64,000 bases of DNA from Amylibacter marinus (GTDB lineage: Bacteria > Pseudomonadota > Alphaproteobacteria > Rhodobacterales > Rhodobacteraceae): contig NZ_BSNN01000004.1 in the NCBI RefSeq assembly GCF_030160015.1, positions 62,001-126,000 of the forward strand, written 5' to 3'. Below the pieces are notes generated by a model. That model saw only the letters and a list, made by a program, of their open reading frames with translations, did no database searches and was not told the DNA's origin. The position numbers and the translations under genes are program-made. Within the stretch, counting starts at the first letter, position 1; every line of letters begins with the position of its first letter. Of this stretch, positions 25,997 to 35,502 are shown piece by piece.

Positions 25997-28099
25997 CTAT
26001 GATGTGCTCAAATTCCTGCGTCGTCCCTCGATCCACCAGCCTAAAATCGCAAATCCTGCGGCCATGATTAAATAGAACCATGCAGGGAAAACCGGTGCCT
26101 GACGCACGGCCAAGGTTACATAAGATTGGCGATCCACCAGCCCCAACCACTGTTCACCCGCAGCAACACGCCCCGCGCGCACGATGCGCAAATCGGGGGA
26201 TGGAACCTCTTCTAGGCCAATCTCCCCGCCACCAGTTACCCGACGCAATGGTTTTAGCATGACACCATCCGCCAGCGTTTGTTCAAATTCCCGCGGCAAG
26301 GTTGGCCCAAGGGCAATTACCGCCTCTTGATCCCCATCATACAACCGATAGAGACCATTTTCCGTACCCTCGAATTGCGCAATCCATTGCCCTGGGCTAT
26401 GTTCTTGCATCTCTAAGGCGCGCAACGAGCCATCCGGGTTTTGAACCTGAAGGTCACGCGGGCTGTCCAAAACAGACCTGCGGGTAATTGTTATCTGATT
26501 GCCGTCACTGCGGGCTGACAGGCGCTCTTCTTCTAGGTCTGGTTCCTTCATTGCCCAATGTGCCAATCGGCGTAACAGCTCTAGTTGCGGGCCGCCGCCC
26601 TCGAATCCGCGCGACCACAGCCATGCGTGATCAGACAACAAAAGTGCGACCCGTCCTTCTTCGATACGATCAAGCAGTAATAACGGCTTGCCCTCAGCAC
26701 CTGTCATCACCACATCTCCGCGTAGCGGCTCTGCCTCGATCAGGCGAAACCAGCGGCCCCAGCTGGGGGTATCATCATCTGTAATTTTTGGCGGAGCAAA
26801 GCGTTCTAAATCTTGGGTTACGGGGTGGCGTTGCCCCAATGAACTGATCATCGGATGGAAGCCCCGTTCAATCACCCGTGCCGTTGGGCGTGCGGGGATA
26901 ATCTCGGCCAAATCGGTACGGAACAAACTTTCTGCTCCGGCGAAGCTCTCGCCAGATGCTACCAAAACTGCACCACCGTTTTTCACATACTGCACCACGT
27001 TGCGCAGATATTGTGCCGACAACATGCCCCGCCGCTTATAGCGATCAAAAATAATCAAATCGAACTCTTCGATTTTTTCCAGAAACAATTGTCGCACTGG
27101 GAAGGCAATCAACGACAGCTCGCTAACCGGCACGCCATCTAGTTTTTCGGGTGGGCGTAGAATGGTGAAATGCACCAAATCCACGGCGCTGTCGGATTTC
27201 AATAGATTGCGCCATGTGCGTTCTCCGCTATGGGGTTCACCCGATACCAATAGCACCCGTAAACGATCTCGCACGCCATTGATGGAGAGTACCGCGGAAT
27301 TGTTGCGGTGGGTCACCTCGCCCTCTTCGGGATGTACGTTGAATTGGATCACATTTACCCCGCCATGCGCCAGCTTGATCGGCAATTCCAGCTCTCGGTT
27401 GGTGGGTAGCGGGAATGTGCCATAATTCTCGCCATCGATGTCAATGGACAGAACCGCCTCGCCGCGCTGTGTACTGGGCACAGCACCCTGCTCGTCAATG
27501 CGCAATCGAAGTTTGATTTCTTCGTCCACAATGGCAAAGCTGGGCGCGTTGATCAGCACCAATCGTTTATCCCAATCTGCCGCGCGCCCCGTGCGCAGCA
27601 CATGAACAGGCGCGGGAAATTCACCCAAAACATCCGCATCATGAATGCGCCCATCGGTTATGATTATCGCGCCCCCAATTCGCGCCTGCGCCACCTCGGC
27701 AGCCGCCTTGCTAAGCGCCCCTAAAACAAACGAGCCATCATCACGAGCACTGAGATCATTCTCAACCACAACCTCTCGGATTTCAAACCCATCGAGGGTG
27801 CCGATCTCTTGGGCAAGGCGCGCCAGTGCGGCCTCGATCTGTGCCGGACGATCCGAAACAGACTGACTGGCAGTTTTATCCGCTACTACAAAAATGATGT
27901 TGCTTAGCGGGTCTCGATCCTCTTGGTTTGTCATCGGGGTAAGCAGGGCCAACAGAATGAACGCCGCAGATAGTATCCGTAGCGGCCAACCCTTTACGCC
28001 TCTTAGGGCCCCGATACAGACCACCAGCGCAAATAGGGCCGCCAGGGCCCAAACCCAGGGCCATGGAATCAAAGGTTCAAATGAAAACGAAAATCCCAT
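25997..28099 (-). CDS. Large membrane protein with glutamine-amidotransferase-like and VWA-like regions
   Basis: This 700-residue protein has two N-terminal membrane helices (~12-30, 38-55), an extracytoplasmic region, and one helix at the C-terminus (~672-690). The N-terminal domain has an integrin-like core (IFVVADKTASQSV, GAIIITDGRIHD). The middle (~280-500) resembles class I glutamine amidotransferase-like folds seen in such clusters (FDLIIFDRYKRRG, YVKNGGAVLVASGESFAG), with no catalytic Cys visible. It closes the MoxR-DUF58-DUF4159 operon, with a TAATG overlap. The function is unknown. Confidence 0.75.
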   Translation of the reverse strand: MGFSFSFEPLIPWPWVWALAALFALVVCIGALRGVKGWPLRILSAAFILLALLTPMTNQEDRDPLSNIIFVVADKTASQSVSDRPAQIEAALARLAQEIGTLDGFEIREVVVENDLSARDDGSFVLGALSKAAAEVAQARIGGAIIITDGRIHDADVLGEFPAPVHVLRTGRAADWDKRLVLINAPSFAIVDEEIKLRLRIDEQGAVPSTQRGEAVLSIDIDGENYGTFPLPTNRELELPIKLAHGGVNVIQFNVHPEEGEVTHRNNSAVLSINGVRDRLRVLLVSGEPHSGERTWRNLLKSDSAVDLVHFTILRPPEKLDGVPVSELSLIAFPVRQLFLEKIEEFDLIIFDRYKRRGMLSAQYLRNVVQYVKNGGAVLVASGESFAGAESLFRTDLAEIIPARPTARVIERGFHPMISSLGQRHPVTQDLERFAPPKITDDDTPSWGRWFRLIEAEPLRGDVVMTGAEGKPLLLLDRIEEGRVALLLSDHAWLWSRGFEGGGPQLELLRRLAHWAMKEPDLEEERLSARSDGNQITITRRSVLDSPRDLQVQNPDGSLRALEMQEHSPGQWIAQFEGTENGLYRLYDGDQEAVIALGPTLPREFEQTLADGVMLKPLRRVTGGGEIGLEEVPSPDLRIVRAGRVAAGEQWLGLVDRQSYVTLAVRQAPVFPAWFYLIMAAGFAILGWWIEGRRRNLSTS

Positions 28100-30837
28100 T
28101 ACTGCCCCAATCGATTCAGCAACGCAGGAATATGAACCTGATCGCTCTTGTAATTTCCAGTCATCGCATACATCAGCAGGTTCACCCCAAATCGCTGGGC
28201 ATATTCGCGCTGAAGGTCGCCATTCGCCCCGCGCCCCACAGGGAACATATATCGCCCGCGCTCATCTATAGCCCATGCGGCGGCCCAATCGTTGCCCCCG
28301 ATCAGCACAGGCGTCACCCCATCGTTCAGGTTGCGAAACGGCATGCCCTCGGTTTTCTGTTGTGCATCTGATGTGGCCTCTACCCACAGGGGCGCATTGG
28401 CATAGCGGCCAGGGAAACTCTGCATCAGATAGAAGCTGCGGGTAAGCACATGATCATCGGCAATCACCTCTAGCGGGGGAATATCAAGCCGTTGGGCTAT
28501 CTGCTGAAGACGACGGCCCAACTTGGTGCCGCCCCCGCTCAGCGAGGCGATCTGCGCATCGCGGGTATCAAACAGGATCATCCCGCCAGATCGCAAAAAT
28601 TGGTTAACCTTGGACACCGCGTCATCAGATAATAATGCGTGGCCCTCGGACATCGGCCAATACAAGAAGGGGAACAGCGATAAATCGTCCTGATCCAAAT
28701 CGACACCAACAGGGGGGATCGGCTCAATGGCGGTGCGCCGTGTCAGCTCTGCCGATAGGCCGCGCAGACCCGCCATTGATGTTTCATCCACACGGGCATC
28801 CCCGGTAATCACATAGGCCAGCACGGTATTGTTTGCCGCCAGAATAGATGCGGCGTCGTCATCCTGCGCCTGAGCGGGATCAATCATACCCGCACCCAGC
28901 ATCAGCACGACCGCGGCCTTGGCCAATCCACGACCAGAGGCCAGCATCGTTCCCAATATATCCGCCACCAGTAACAGAAGCGCCGCGATCAGGATAATCG
29001 ATTTCAGCTCTCGCTCGTTTGAACGCTCTAGCGGGGAAATCCGCGTACCGCTCTTCCAGCTCATGGCTTGGGGCGGGGTATCTGCGTCTATGACATTCAG
29101 CGCCACGCGGCGATCCTTCACACCGTAAATACCGGGGGGCTGTGTGGCGCTAAGGGGGGCGCTGGCCAGCAATGCGCCCTCGACCCCGGCGATATTATCG
29201 GCATCAGTTATTTCGCCAAATCCATCCAACACGCGCAGAGGTTTCCAGACCACCCCCTGCAGTTGCTCGCTGGTGTTGTTACTGCGGCGGGTAACCACCG
29301 ATAGGCGCTCTAGCATCTTTACGAAAAGACCAGACAGCGGCAGGCTAGACCATTCAGCATTGGCCGTAACGTGGAACAGGATCACCCGCCCATCGCCCAA
29401 ATCCGAGGCAGTGATCAAGGGGGTTCCATCCTGAAGGCTGGCCAGAACCTTGTCTGATAGATCGGGGTCTGGCTGGGCGATAACCTGCGCCTTTACCAAA
29501 ACTTCTTCGGGGATTTCTAGCCCATAAAACGGGGTGCCATCGGCGAATTCACGCAGCTGCTTGGGCGCCCCCCAAGACATCGCTCCCCCCACATCACGCC
29601 CACCGGCGCGCAGACGCACAGGCAATAACGGGTCGTTTTTTCGCTGGCCTAAGCCGCTGGAAATCAAGCGCGGCCCAGCAAAGCGCACCAACAGCCCGCC
29701 TTCTTTCACCCAGCTAGAAACCGCCTCCGTTTCGGCCTCGGACAAGCGGCCTATATCTGCAAAAATCAAAATATCTGGCGTAGCCAACAATGCGTTGCGC
29801 AGATCTGTTTCAATCAATGTTGCGCTGTTTTCCAGCGCCTTGCGCACGTAGTGCAGGCTGGCCAGTAGATCACCAGCCTCTTGGCTTTGCTGTCCCGCCA
29901 GCAGGGCCACCTTGCGGCTGCGCAATGTTTCATCGGTCAGGACAACCGCCCCCGCAGAGCGAACCCCGCGTAGGCGCGCATGGGATACTCGATTGCGCAA
30001 CTCGGTCGGCAGTTCGAAATTTACATCCGTTTGCGCCTCTAAAATCTCAACATCCTGACTGGCCAACACCCGCGTTATACCCGTGGGATCAGGGCCAAGT
30101 AAATCGATCGAAGCCTGAAAAGGATCGGCCTCAAAGGGGCGGTAAACTACCGCCTCCATCGTGCCGTCCACAAAGGCCAGCGGCCCCAGCCCCAAAACTG
30201 GCTGATTGCCCTGTATCACCGTAATTTCTGTATCCAACCCCTCTTGAAACAGCGCTCGATCGGCATGGGCCAATCCATCTGAAATCCAAAAAAGCTGTTG
30301 AATATCCACCTCCCTCAGCGCTGTTGCCCAAGATTGGTAATCAGGCGCCCATGCGTTTGGTAGAAGGTTATGCAGGCTTTGCGTCAGATCGGCACCGCTT
30401 TGAAATAGCAATTTTTCGGTAGGGGTATCCGTTAGCTTTATCAATGCCACGGGGCGGTCATCTTGCTGGGCTTGGCGAACCAAATCTTCGGCCATGTTCA
30501 GGCGCGCCTGCCAATCTTGGGCGCTGGCCCATGTGGCATCCATGGCGATTACCATCGGCCCATCACCCTGACTACGTGCCTGTGGGTTCAGAACAGGGCC
30601 CGCAAAGGCCAGAATTACTGCCGCAACGGCAACGAGGCGTATTAGCAACAACCACCATGGCGTGCGATCCGGTGTATTCTCTTTGTCCAACAGCCCAAGC
30701 AATAAAACAACAGCAGGGAATTTACGCACAATCGGCGCAGGGGGTGTGGCCCGCAACAGCCAATATAAAACCGGCAAAACCGCCAGCGCCCAAAGAAGAA
30801 GCGGATTCAAGAAACCAATATTCGCGATCCCAAACAT
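28099..30837 (-). CDS. DUF4159 membrane protein with BatA-like N-terminus
   Basis: The protein has 912 residues. The N-terminus is BatA-like (FLNPLLLWALAVLPVLYWLLR, then a helix at ~55-75). A VWA-like segment starts at VIAMDATWASAQDW near 96. A central GATase-like stretch contains PDILIFADIGRLSEAE. A helix pair near 632-660 is followed by the DUF4159 domain (~690-912: LFPFLYWPMSEGHALLSD, GGMILFDTRDAQ). The TAATG overlap with the DUF58 gene fixes the start at 30837. Role unknown; it probably acts at the inner membrane with the neighbouring MoxR ATPase. Confidence 0.8.
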   Translation of the reverse strand: MFGIANIGFLNPLLLWALAVLPVLYWLLRATPPAPIVRKFPAVVLLLGLLDKENTPDRTPWWLLLIRLVAVAAVILAFAGPVLNPQARSQGDGPMVIAMDATWASAQDWQARLNMAEDLVRQAQQDDRPVALIKLTDTPTEKLLFQSGADLTQSLHNLLPNAWAPDYQSWATALREVDIQQLFWISDGLAHADRALFQEGLDTEITVIQGNQPVLGLGPLAFVDGTMEAVVYRPFEADPFQASIDLLGPDPTGITRVLASQDVEILEAQTDVNFELPTELRNRVSHARLRGVRSAGAVVLTDETLRSRKVALLAGQQSQEAGDLLASLHYVRKALENSATLIETDLRNALLATPDILIFADIGRLSEAETEAVSSWVKEGGLLVRFAGPRLISSGLGQRKNDPLLPVRLRAGGRDVGGAMSWGAPKQLREFADGTPFYGLEIPEEVLVKAQVIAQPDPDLSDKVLASLQDGTPLITASDLGDGRVILFHVTANAEWSSLPLSGLFVKMLERLSVVTRRSNNTSEQLQGVVWKPLRVLDGFGEITDADNIAGVEGALLASAPLSATQPPGIYGVKDRRVALNVIDADTPPQAMSWKSGTRISPLERSNERELKSIILIAALLLLVADILGTMLASGRGLAKAAVVLMLGAGMIDPAQAQDDDAASILAANNTVLAYVITGDARVDETSMAGLRGLSAELTRRTAIEPIPPVGVDLDQDDLSLFPFLYWPMSEGHALLSDDAVSKVNQFLRSGGMILFDTRDAQIASLSGGGTKLGRRLQQIAQRLDIPPLEVIADDHVLTRSFYLMQSFPGRYANAPLWVEATSDAQQKTEGMPFRNLNDGVTPVLIGGNDWAAAWAIDERGRYMFPVGRGANGDLQREYAQRFGVNLLMYAMTGNYKSDQVHIPALLNRLGQ

Positions 30838-31727
30838 TATGCGGCCCACTCTAGCGCTGAATATAACCACAACAAACCAGATTGCGCAGAGCTGTCAGTT
30901 TGATGTTGAGAATAGCGCCACCCTGTTGCGCGCGCCAAGTTCTTCAGCGCATCTGTGCGCTGTTCCAATCGATCTAGGTATTCCAGACGAAGGGCATCTG
31001 CCCGGCGCGATTCAAAAGACAGGCCCCCCTTTACGCTCTCGAAAATAGTACGGCCCTGATAGGGAAAGGCCACCTCGTAGGGATCCAGTACTTGGCACAG
31101 AACCCCTTGAACATCCTGATCGGCAATTTTGGATACCGCAGTAATCGTTTCATCCCAGTCCCCTAAAAAGTCTGAGAGAAAAACCGCGCGACTGCCCTGC
31201 TTTAGGGGCTTTGGCGGGGGCAATTGGTATTCATCTAGCGCCTGAGCAGAGCTTAGCGACATCGCCATATGGGCGATCTGCGTCTCTCCGGTTTTTGGTG
31301 GCCCCGCATCCTCTAGCACCGCAAAACGCTCGCCAGCCTTTGACAACAACATCGCAACAGCCAAGGCCAAAACCTGCGCGCGTTGGAGTTTTGATGTGGC
31401 AGGGTTTCCATCCGAGAAACGCATAGAGGCACCACTGTCGATCCAGAAATGCACCGCTTGTGCGCTGTGCCATTCGGTTTGACGTACGAAATACGCATCC
31501 CCACGCGCCGAGCGGCGCCAATCTATATCCCGTAAGCTGTCTGTATTGCCTGCGGGGCGGTATTGCCAAAACTCCTCGCCCTGGCCAGAGCGCCTACGCC
31601 CATGCACCCCAAGGTTCAGAGTGGCCGCCAGATGCCGTGCGCGTGCAATCAAGGCAGGCATCGCGGATGCGGCCTGCTCCGAGCGGTTTCTAAGGGCGCG
31701 CGGCGTTATTTGGGCGGTTTCGCTCAA
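30837..31727 (-). CDS. DUF58 domain protein
   Basis: This 296-residue protein carries the DUF58 hallmark: GQGEEFWQYRPAG, DSLRDIDWRRSARGD and a following VWA-like core with HFWIDSGASMRF near 96. DUF58 proteins accompany MoxR ATPases. The start is a TTG whose last bases form a TTGA with the MoxR stop, so translation is probably coupled to moxR. Its own stop overlaps the DUF4159 start. Confidence 0.85.
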   Translation of the reverse strand: MSETAQITPRALRNRSEQAASAMPALIARARHLAATLNLGVHGRRRSGQGEEFWQYRPAGNTDSLRDIDWRRSARGDAYFVRQTEWHSAQAVHFWIDSGASMRFSDGNPATSKLQRAQVLALAVAMLLSKAGERFAVLEDAGPPKTGETQIAHMAMSLSSAQALDEYQLPPPKPLKQGSRAVFLSDFLGDWDETITAVSKIADQDVQGVLCQVLDPYEVAFPYQGRTIFESVKGGLSFESRRADALRLEYLDRLEQRTDALKNLARATGWRYSQHQTDSSAQSGLLWLYSALEWAA

Positions 31728-32725
31728 GCGGCTGCCTCGGTTCCAACAATCGATTGTGCCAGATCACGGATAATCTCGGTAAGATCAATACCCTGTGCGC
31801 GCGCGCCAAAGCCCAGCGCCATTCGGTGCACCAAGACAGGCTCGGCCAAGGCCACAACATCATCCAAAGATGGGGCTAGATTCCCTTGTACCAAGGCACG
31901 GGCACGGCAGGCCAACATCAATGCCTGAGCAGCGCGCGGTCCGGGGCCCCAACTGACCATCTCGCGGATGTTCTCTGGCGCAGAGGGATCATCTGGGCGC
32001 GCAGCGCGCACCAAATCCAAAATCGCCTCGACCACCGCATCGCCTACCGGCATTTTACGCACGACATCCTGTGCATCCATCAGCTCCTCGCTGTTCAGCA
32101 CCTCGCGGGCCACCACATCATCCAGCCCCGTTGTGGCCGCCAAAATCTCTTTTTCGGTATCTCGGTCAGGCATGCCTACATTGATCTGCAACAAAAAACG
32201 ATCTAATTGGGCCTCTGGCAGGGGATAGGTCCCCTCTTGCTCAATGGGGTTCTGGGTTGCCAACACATGGAAGGGCGCAGGGAGATCATGATCAGCACCA
32301 GCAATGGTCACGCGGTGCTCTTGCATCGCCTGTAACAGCGCAGATTGGGTGCGGGGGCTGGCGCGGTTTATTTCGTCGGCCATCAGCAATTGGTTGAAAA
32401 CAGGGCCTTTCACAAATCTGAAATCGCGCGATCCGTCCTTGGCTGTTTCTAGAACTTCGGAGCCGAGGATATCCGCAGGCATCAAATCAGGCGTGAACTG
32501 AACCCGCCCAGTTTCCAGCCCCATCACCACGCCCAAGGTTTCCACCAGCCGCGTTTTCGCCAAACCGGGTGCACCAACCAGCAATCCATGTCCGCCACTT
32601 AACAGAGAAATCATTGTCAGCTCTACCACGCGGTCCTGCCCGATAACACGGGTTGCGATCATGGCTTTTGCCTTGGTCAATTTTTCGCCCAATGCATCTA
32701 TTTCTAGTGCTAATTTTCTGCTCAT
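31724..32725 (-). CDS. MoxR-family AAA+ ATPase
   Basis: From the ATG at 32725 the protein has 333 residues, with Walker A VGAPGLAKT, Walker B LLMADEINRASPRTQSALLQAMQE and the MoxR sensor region ATQNPIEQEGTYPLPEAQLDRFLL. MoxR ATPases act as chaperones that remodel or activate VWA-domain partners; here the partners are presumably the DUF58 and DUF4159 products. An AGAGG ribosome-binding site supports this start. An open frame continues to 32806 but would overlap the divergent DUF1285 gene. Confidence 0.92.
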   Translation of the reverse strand: MSRKLALEIDALGEKLTKAKAMIATRVIGQDRVVELTMISLLSGGHGLLVGAPGLAKTRLVETLGVVMGLETGRVQFTPDLMPADILGSEVLETAKDGSRDFRFVKGPVFNQLLMADEINRASPRTQSALLQAMQEHRVTIAGADHDLPAPFHVLATQNPIEQEGTYPLPEAQLDRFLLQINVGMPDRDTEKEILAATTGLDDVVAREVLNSEELMDAQDVVRKMPVGDAVVEAILDLVRAARPDDPSAPENIREMVSWGPGPRAAQALMLACRARALVQGNLAPSLDDVVALAEPVLVHRMALGFGARAQGIDLTEIIRDLAQSIVGTEAAA

Positions 32726-32790
32726 GACAAATCCTCTTAAGGAACCTAAACTAATGCCACCATTAAACGCATTTTGAGCAGAGAAGACAA

Positions 32791-33390
32791 ATGACAAATC
32801 CGCCATCGGTTAAAAAACCCGCACTGCCCGATATGCAGGGTATTGAGAGCGCACTTAAGAAGAGCAAATCAAAAGGTGCACCCCCCGTTCACCTGTGGAA
32901 TCCCCCCTTTTGTGGCGATCTGGATATGCGCATCGCACGGGACGGCACGTGGTATTACCTAGGCAGCCCCATTGGCCGCAAACCGCTGGTTCGTTTATTC
33001 TCATCTATTTTGCGTAAAGATGGCGATAAATATTTTCTGGTAACACCTGTGGAGAAAATAGGCATCACAGTAGATGATGCACCCTTTGTGGCGACTGATT
33101 TTACCGTCAAGGGGCAGGGTCAGGAGCAGACCATCAGCTTTGAGACCCATGTCGGTGATCACTGCACCGCTGGGGATCAGAACCCTATTCGCGTCAGTCT
33201 TGATCCAGGTACAGACACCCCATCGCCCTATGTATTGATCCGCAGCAATCTAGAGGCCCTGATTGATCGCAAGAGCTTTTATCGATTGGTTGATCTTGGG
33301 GTACACCATCACCAAGACGGCGAAGACTGGTTTGGCCTATGGTCGGCGGGGCAGTTTTTCCCGATTTGCAAGAGTGGCGATATCGCCTAG
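32791..33390 (+). CDS. DUF1285 family protein
   Basis: This soluble 199-residue protein matches DUF1285: PPFCGDLDMRIARDGTWYYLGSPIGRKPLVRLFSSILR near the N-terminus and VTPVEKIGITVDDAPFVA in the middle. Its biochemical role is unknown. It is divergent from the MoxR operon across a 65-bp spacer, an arrangement common in Rhodobacterales that hints at a shared role. A strong shared terminator lies downstream. Confidence 0.88.
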   Translation: MTNPPSVKKPALPDMQGIESALKKSKSKGAPPVHLWNPPFCGDLDMRIARDGTWYYLGSPIGRKPLVRLFSSILRKDGDKYFLVTPVEKIGITVDDAPFVATDFTVKGQGQEQTISFETHVGDHCTAGDQNPIRVSLDPGTDTPSPYVLIRSNLEALIDRKSFYRLVDLGVHHHQDGEDWFGLWSAGQFFPICKSGDIA

Positions 33391-33487
33391 GCATTCCCGC
33401 GATCAAATTGGCGTAGCAGTGACAAAATGCACTGTGTCGACCCAGCAGATATCCTAGTGTCAGAAATGTAAGCAATAGCTCCTTATT

Positions 33488-33520
33488 CAAAGGTCCGCAG
33501 TCCTCCCCTGCGGGCCTTTG
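33488..33520. terminator. Bidirectional terminator between the DUF1285 gene and gnd
   Basis: The 13-bp arms CAAAGGTCCGCAG and CTGCGGGCCTTTG (one G-T pair) with a 7-base loop lie between two convergent genes, directly beside the gnd stop. Short T-rich stretches follow on both sides. Confidence 0.8.
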
Positions 33521-34945
33521 TTATTTAGAGGTGTTATGCCATGGCCCGTTTACCGCCTGCCCCAGATCATCAATGCGCTCGAAGGTATGGGCGCCAAAGT
33601 AATCCCGCAGACCTTGAATCATATTGGCCGTCGAATTTCCGGTGCGGCGCATATTATGGTACCCAAGGGCGGCAAACAGGGCCGGCACCTGTTGACCATG
33701 CATAACCCCTGCCCCAACCAGCCTTTGCAAATCTGGGGTCGTAGCCATTAGGCGATCACGGAAAATGGGGGCCAATGCCAGATTGGAATGGCCACCCGCA
33801 TCAAATACACCCGAGATTTCATCCAAGAAAACCGAACGAATGATGCACCCTGCCCGCCAGACCCGCGCAATCGCGGCCAAATCCAAATCCCAGCTAAATG
33901 CATCAGAGGCGCGCTTTAGCACCTCGAACCCTTGGACATAGGCGCAAACCTTAGCGGCGATCATGGCATTTTCCAAAATATCAATCGCCTCTTGGCGCGA
34001 CCCTAGGGCCGCACCCATTGCCACGGGCGATGCACCAAAGGCCGCCTGCATTTCTGTGCGCCCCTCTTTGTTGGCAGAAATATTGCGCGCCTCTACCGCT
34101 GCCATCATCAGGCTGGCGGGTGCGCCAAGGTGCAGGGCCTCGATCACCGACCAGCGGCCCGTACCCTTTTGGCCGGCCTTATCCAAGATCAAATCCAAAA
34201 TCGGCTGACTGGTTTTGGGATCAATGGCCGCCGCCACCTCGGCGGCAATTTCAATCAAATAGGAATTCAAGGGGCCCTTCATCCAAGATTTAAACACCGC
34301 AGCAATTTCTGTGGCATCCATGCCCAGCCCATCGCGCATGATGCCATAGGTTTCTGCGATCTGTTGCATATCGGCGTATTCGATGCCGTTGTGGATCATC
34401 TTGATAAAATGGCCAGAGCCGCCGGGGCCGAACCAATTACAACAGGCCTCACCCTCAAATTTAGCAGATGCATCGCGCAAGGGGCCCTGCACGCGCGCCC
34501 AGCTGTCTTTTGACCCGCCAGCCATGATTGATGGGCCTATGCGCGCGCCCTTTGCGCCACCAGAAATTCCCATGCCCAAAAATTGCAGGCCCGCGGCCTC
34601 TACCCGTGCGACGCGCTCTTGGGTTTTTAGATAATTTGAATTACCCAAATCCGCGATTAAATCCCCCTGGCTAAGCAAGGGTATCAACATATCAATCACC
34701 GTATCCAAAGGCCCACCTGCGGGGACCAATACCAGAATCGAACGCGGCTGAGGCAGGCTGTTGATCAAGGCCTGCGCATCTTCACAAACAATCAAATCAC
34801 CCGCTAGATCAGCCCCAGCATCGGCCACCGCCTGAGCCTTGGATATATCTCGATCTAACAGTGAAACTGCATGCCCATTTTCGGCTAAATTCTGGGCAAA
34901 AGATGCCCCCATTACGCCAACGCCGATCAATCCTAAATGTGTCAT
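33521..34945 (-). CDS. gnd: 6-phosphogluconate dehydrogenase, decarboxylating
   Basis: Gnd oxidises 6-phosphogluconate to ribulose-5-phosphate in the oxidative pentose phosphate pathway. The 474 residues have the NADP Rossmann motif GLIGVGVMGASFAQNLA, the substrate motifs GISGGAKGAR and GGSGHFIKMIHNGIEYADMQ, the catalytic lysine within it, and the C-terminal LRDYFGAHTFER. Length is standard for the long dimeric form. It ends at the bidirectional terminator. Confidence 0.95.
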   Translation of the reverse strand: MTHLGLIGVGVMGASFAQNLAENGHAVSLLDRDISKAQAVADAGADLAGDLIVCEDAQALINSLPQPRSILVLVPAGGPLDTVIDMLIPLLSQGDLIADLGNSNYLKTQERVARVEAAGLQFLGMGISGGAKGARIGPSIMAGGSKDSWARVQGPLRDASAKFEGEACCNWFGPGGSGHFIKMIHNGIEYADMQQIAETYGIMRDGLGMDATEIAAVFKSWMKGPLNSYLIEIAAEVAAAIDPKTSQPILDLILDKAGQKGTGRWSVIEALHLGAPASLMMAAVEARNISANKEGRTEMQAAFGASPVAMGAALGSRQEAIDILENAMIAAKVCAYVQGFEVLKRASDAFSWDLDLAAIARVWRAGCIIRSVFLDEISGVFDAGGHSNLALAPIFRDRLMATTPDLQRLVGAGVMHGQQVPALFAALGYHNMRRTGNSTANMIQGLRDYFGAHTFERIDDLGQAVNGPWHNTSK

Positions 34946-34993
34946 GTGCTGTCCTTGGGTTTGCGCGGCGCTATCGCCATGCTGGTTACAGGG

Positions 34994-35494
34994 TTACTTG
35001 GGGATGAATGTCATGGTCTCTTTGCATTTTCGAAAATGCCCCGCAGGGAAGGTGCGGTTGTGGAAAACACAATGAACACCGGCGCCCAGCATGCCAAAGC
35101 TGACCAAAGATTGGGCAATATTTTGCACCCCATCGCTCCCTGCACAGGCCAAAGGCACCATGGCGCCAGTAAACACAATCGGACAGGTGGGATTGGGTAT
35201 CATCTGGGCAACAGCGTCCGATGTGTGCTGAAGCGTATCGGTACCGTGGAGCACCAGAACACCATCGTGACCGGCCTGCGCCTGTTCTACTGCCTCGGCG
35301 ATTTTTGCGCGATCCCGGTCATCAAAGGTCAAAGAATCTTTAGCAAAAACATCTATGCCAGTCAGGGTCAAATGTTCTTGGTAAATCCCATCCAGCAATT
35401 TATCCAATTGGTTTCCCTGACACTCTACCATTCCTGTTTTTGGGTTGTATCTTTTGCCAATGGTGCCACCGGTCATCACAACTGCTATTTTCAT
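34994..35494 (-). CDS. Short asparaginase-like protein (N-terminal domain only)
   Basis: The 166 residues cover only the N-terminal catalytic domain of type I/II L-asparaginases: MTGGTIGKRYN with the nucleophile threonine near 10 and the HGTDTLQHTSDAVAQ loop with the second threonine. The ~130-residue C-terminal domain is missing, and the downstream gene gnd is unrelated, so this is not a split gene. The ATG at 35494 has an AGGGA ribosome-binding site just after the polA stop. Either a family of single-domain enzymes or a different amidohydrolytic role is possible. Confidence 0.75.
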   Translation of the reverse strand: MKIAVVMTGGTIGKRYNPKTGMVECQGNQLDKLLDGIYQEHLTLTGIDVFAKDSLTFDDRDRAKIAEAVEQAQAGHDGVLVLHGTDTLQHTSDAVAQMIPNPTCPIVFTGAMVPLACAGSDGVQNIAQSLVSFGMLGAGVHCVFHNRTFPAGHFRKCKETMTFIPK

Positions 35495-35502
35495 GTCTAT
35501 CC

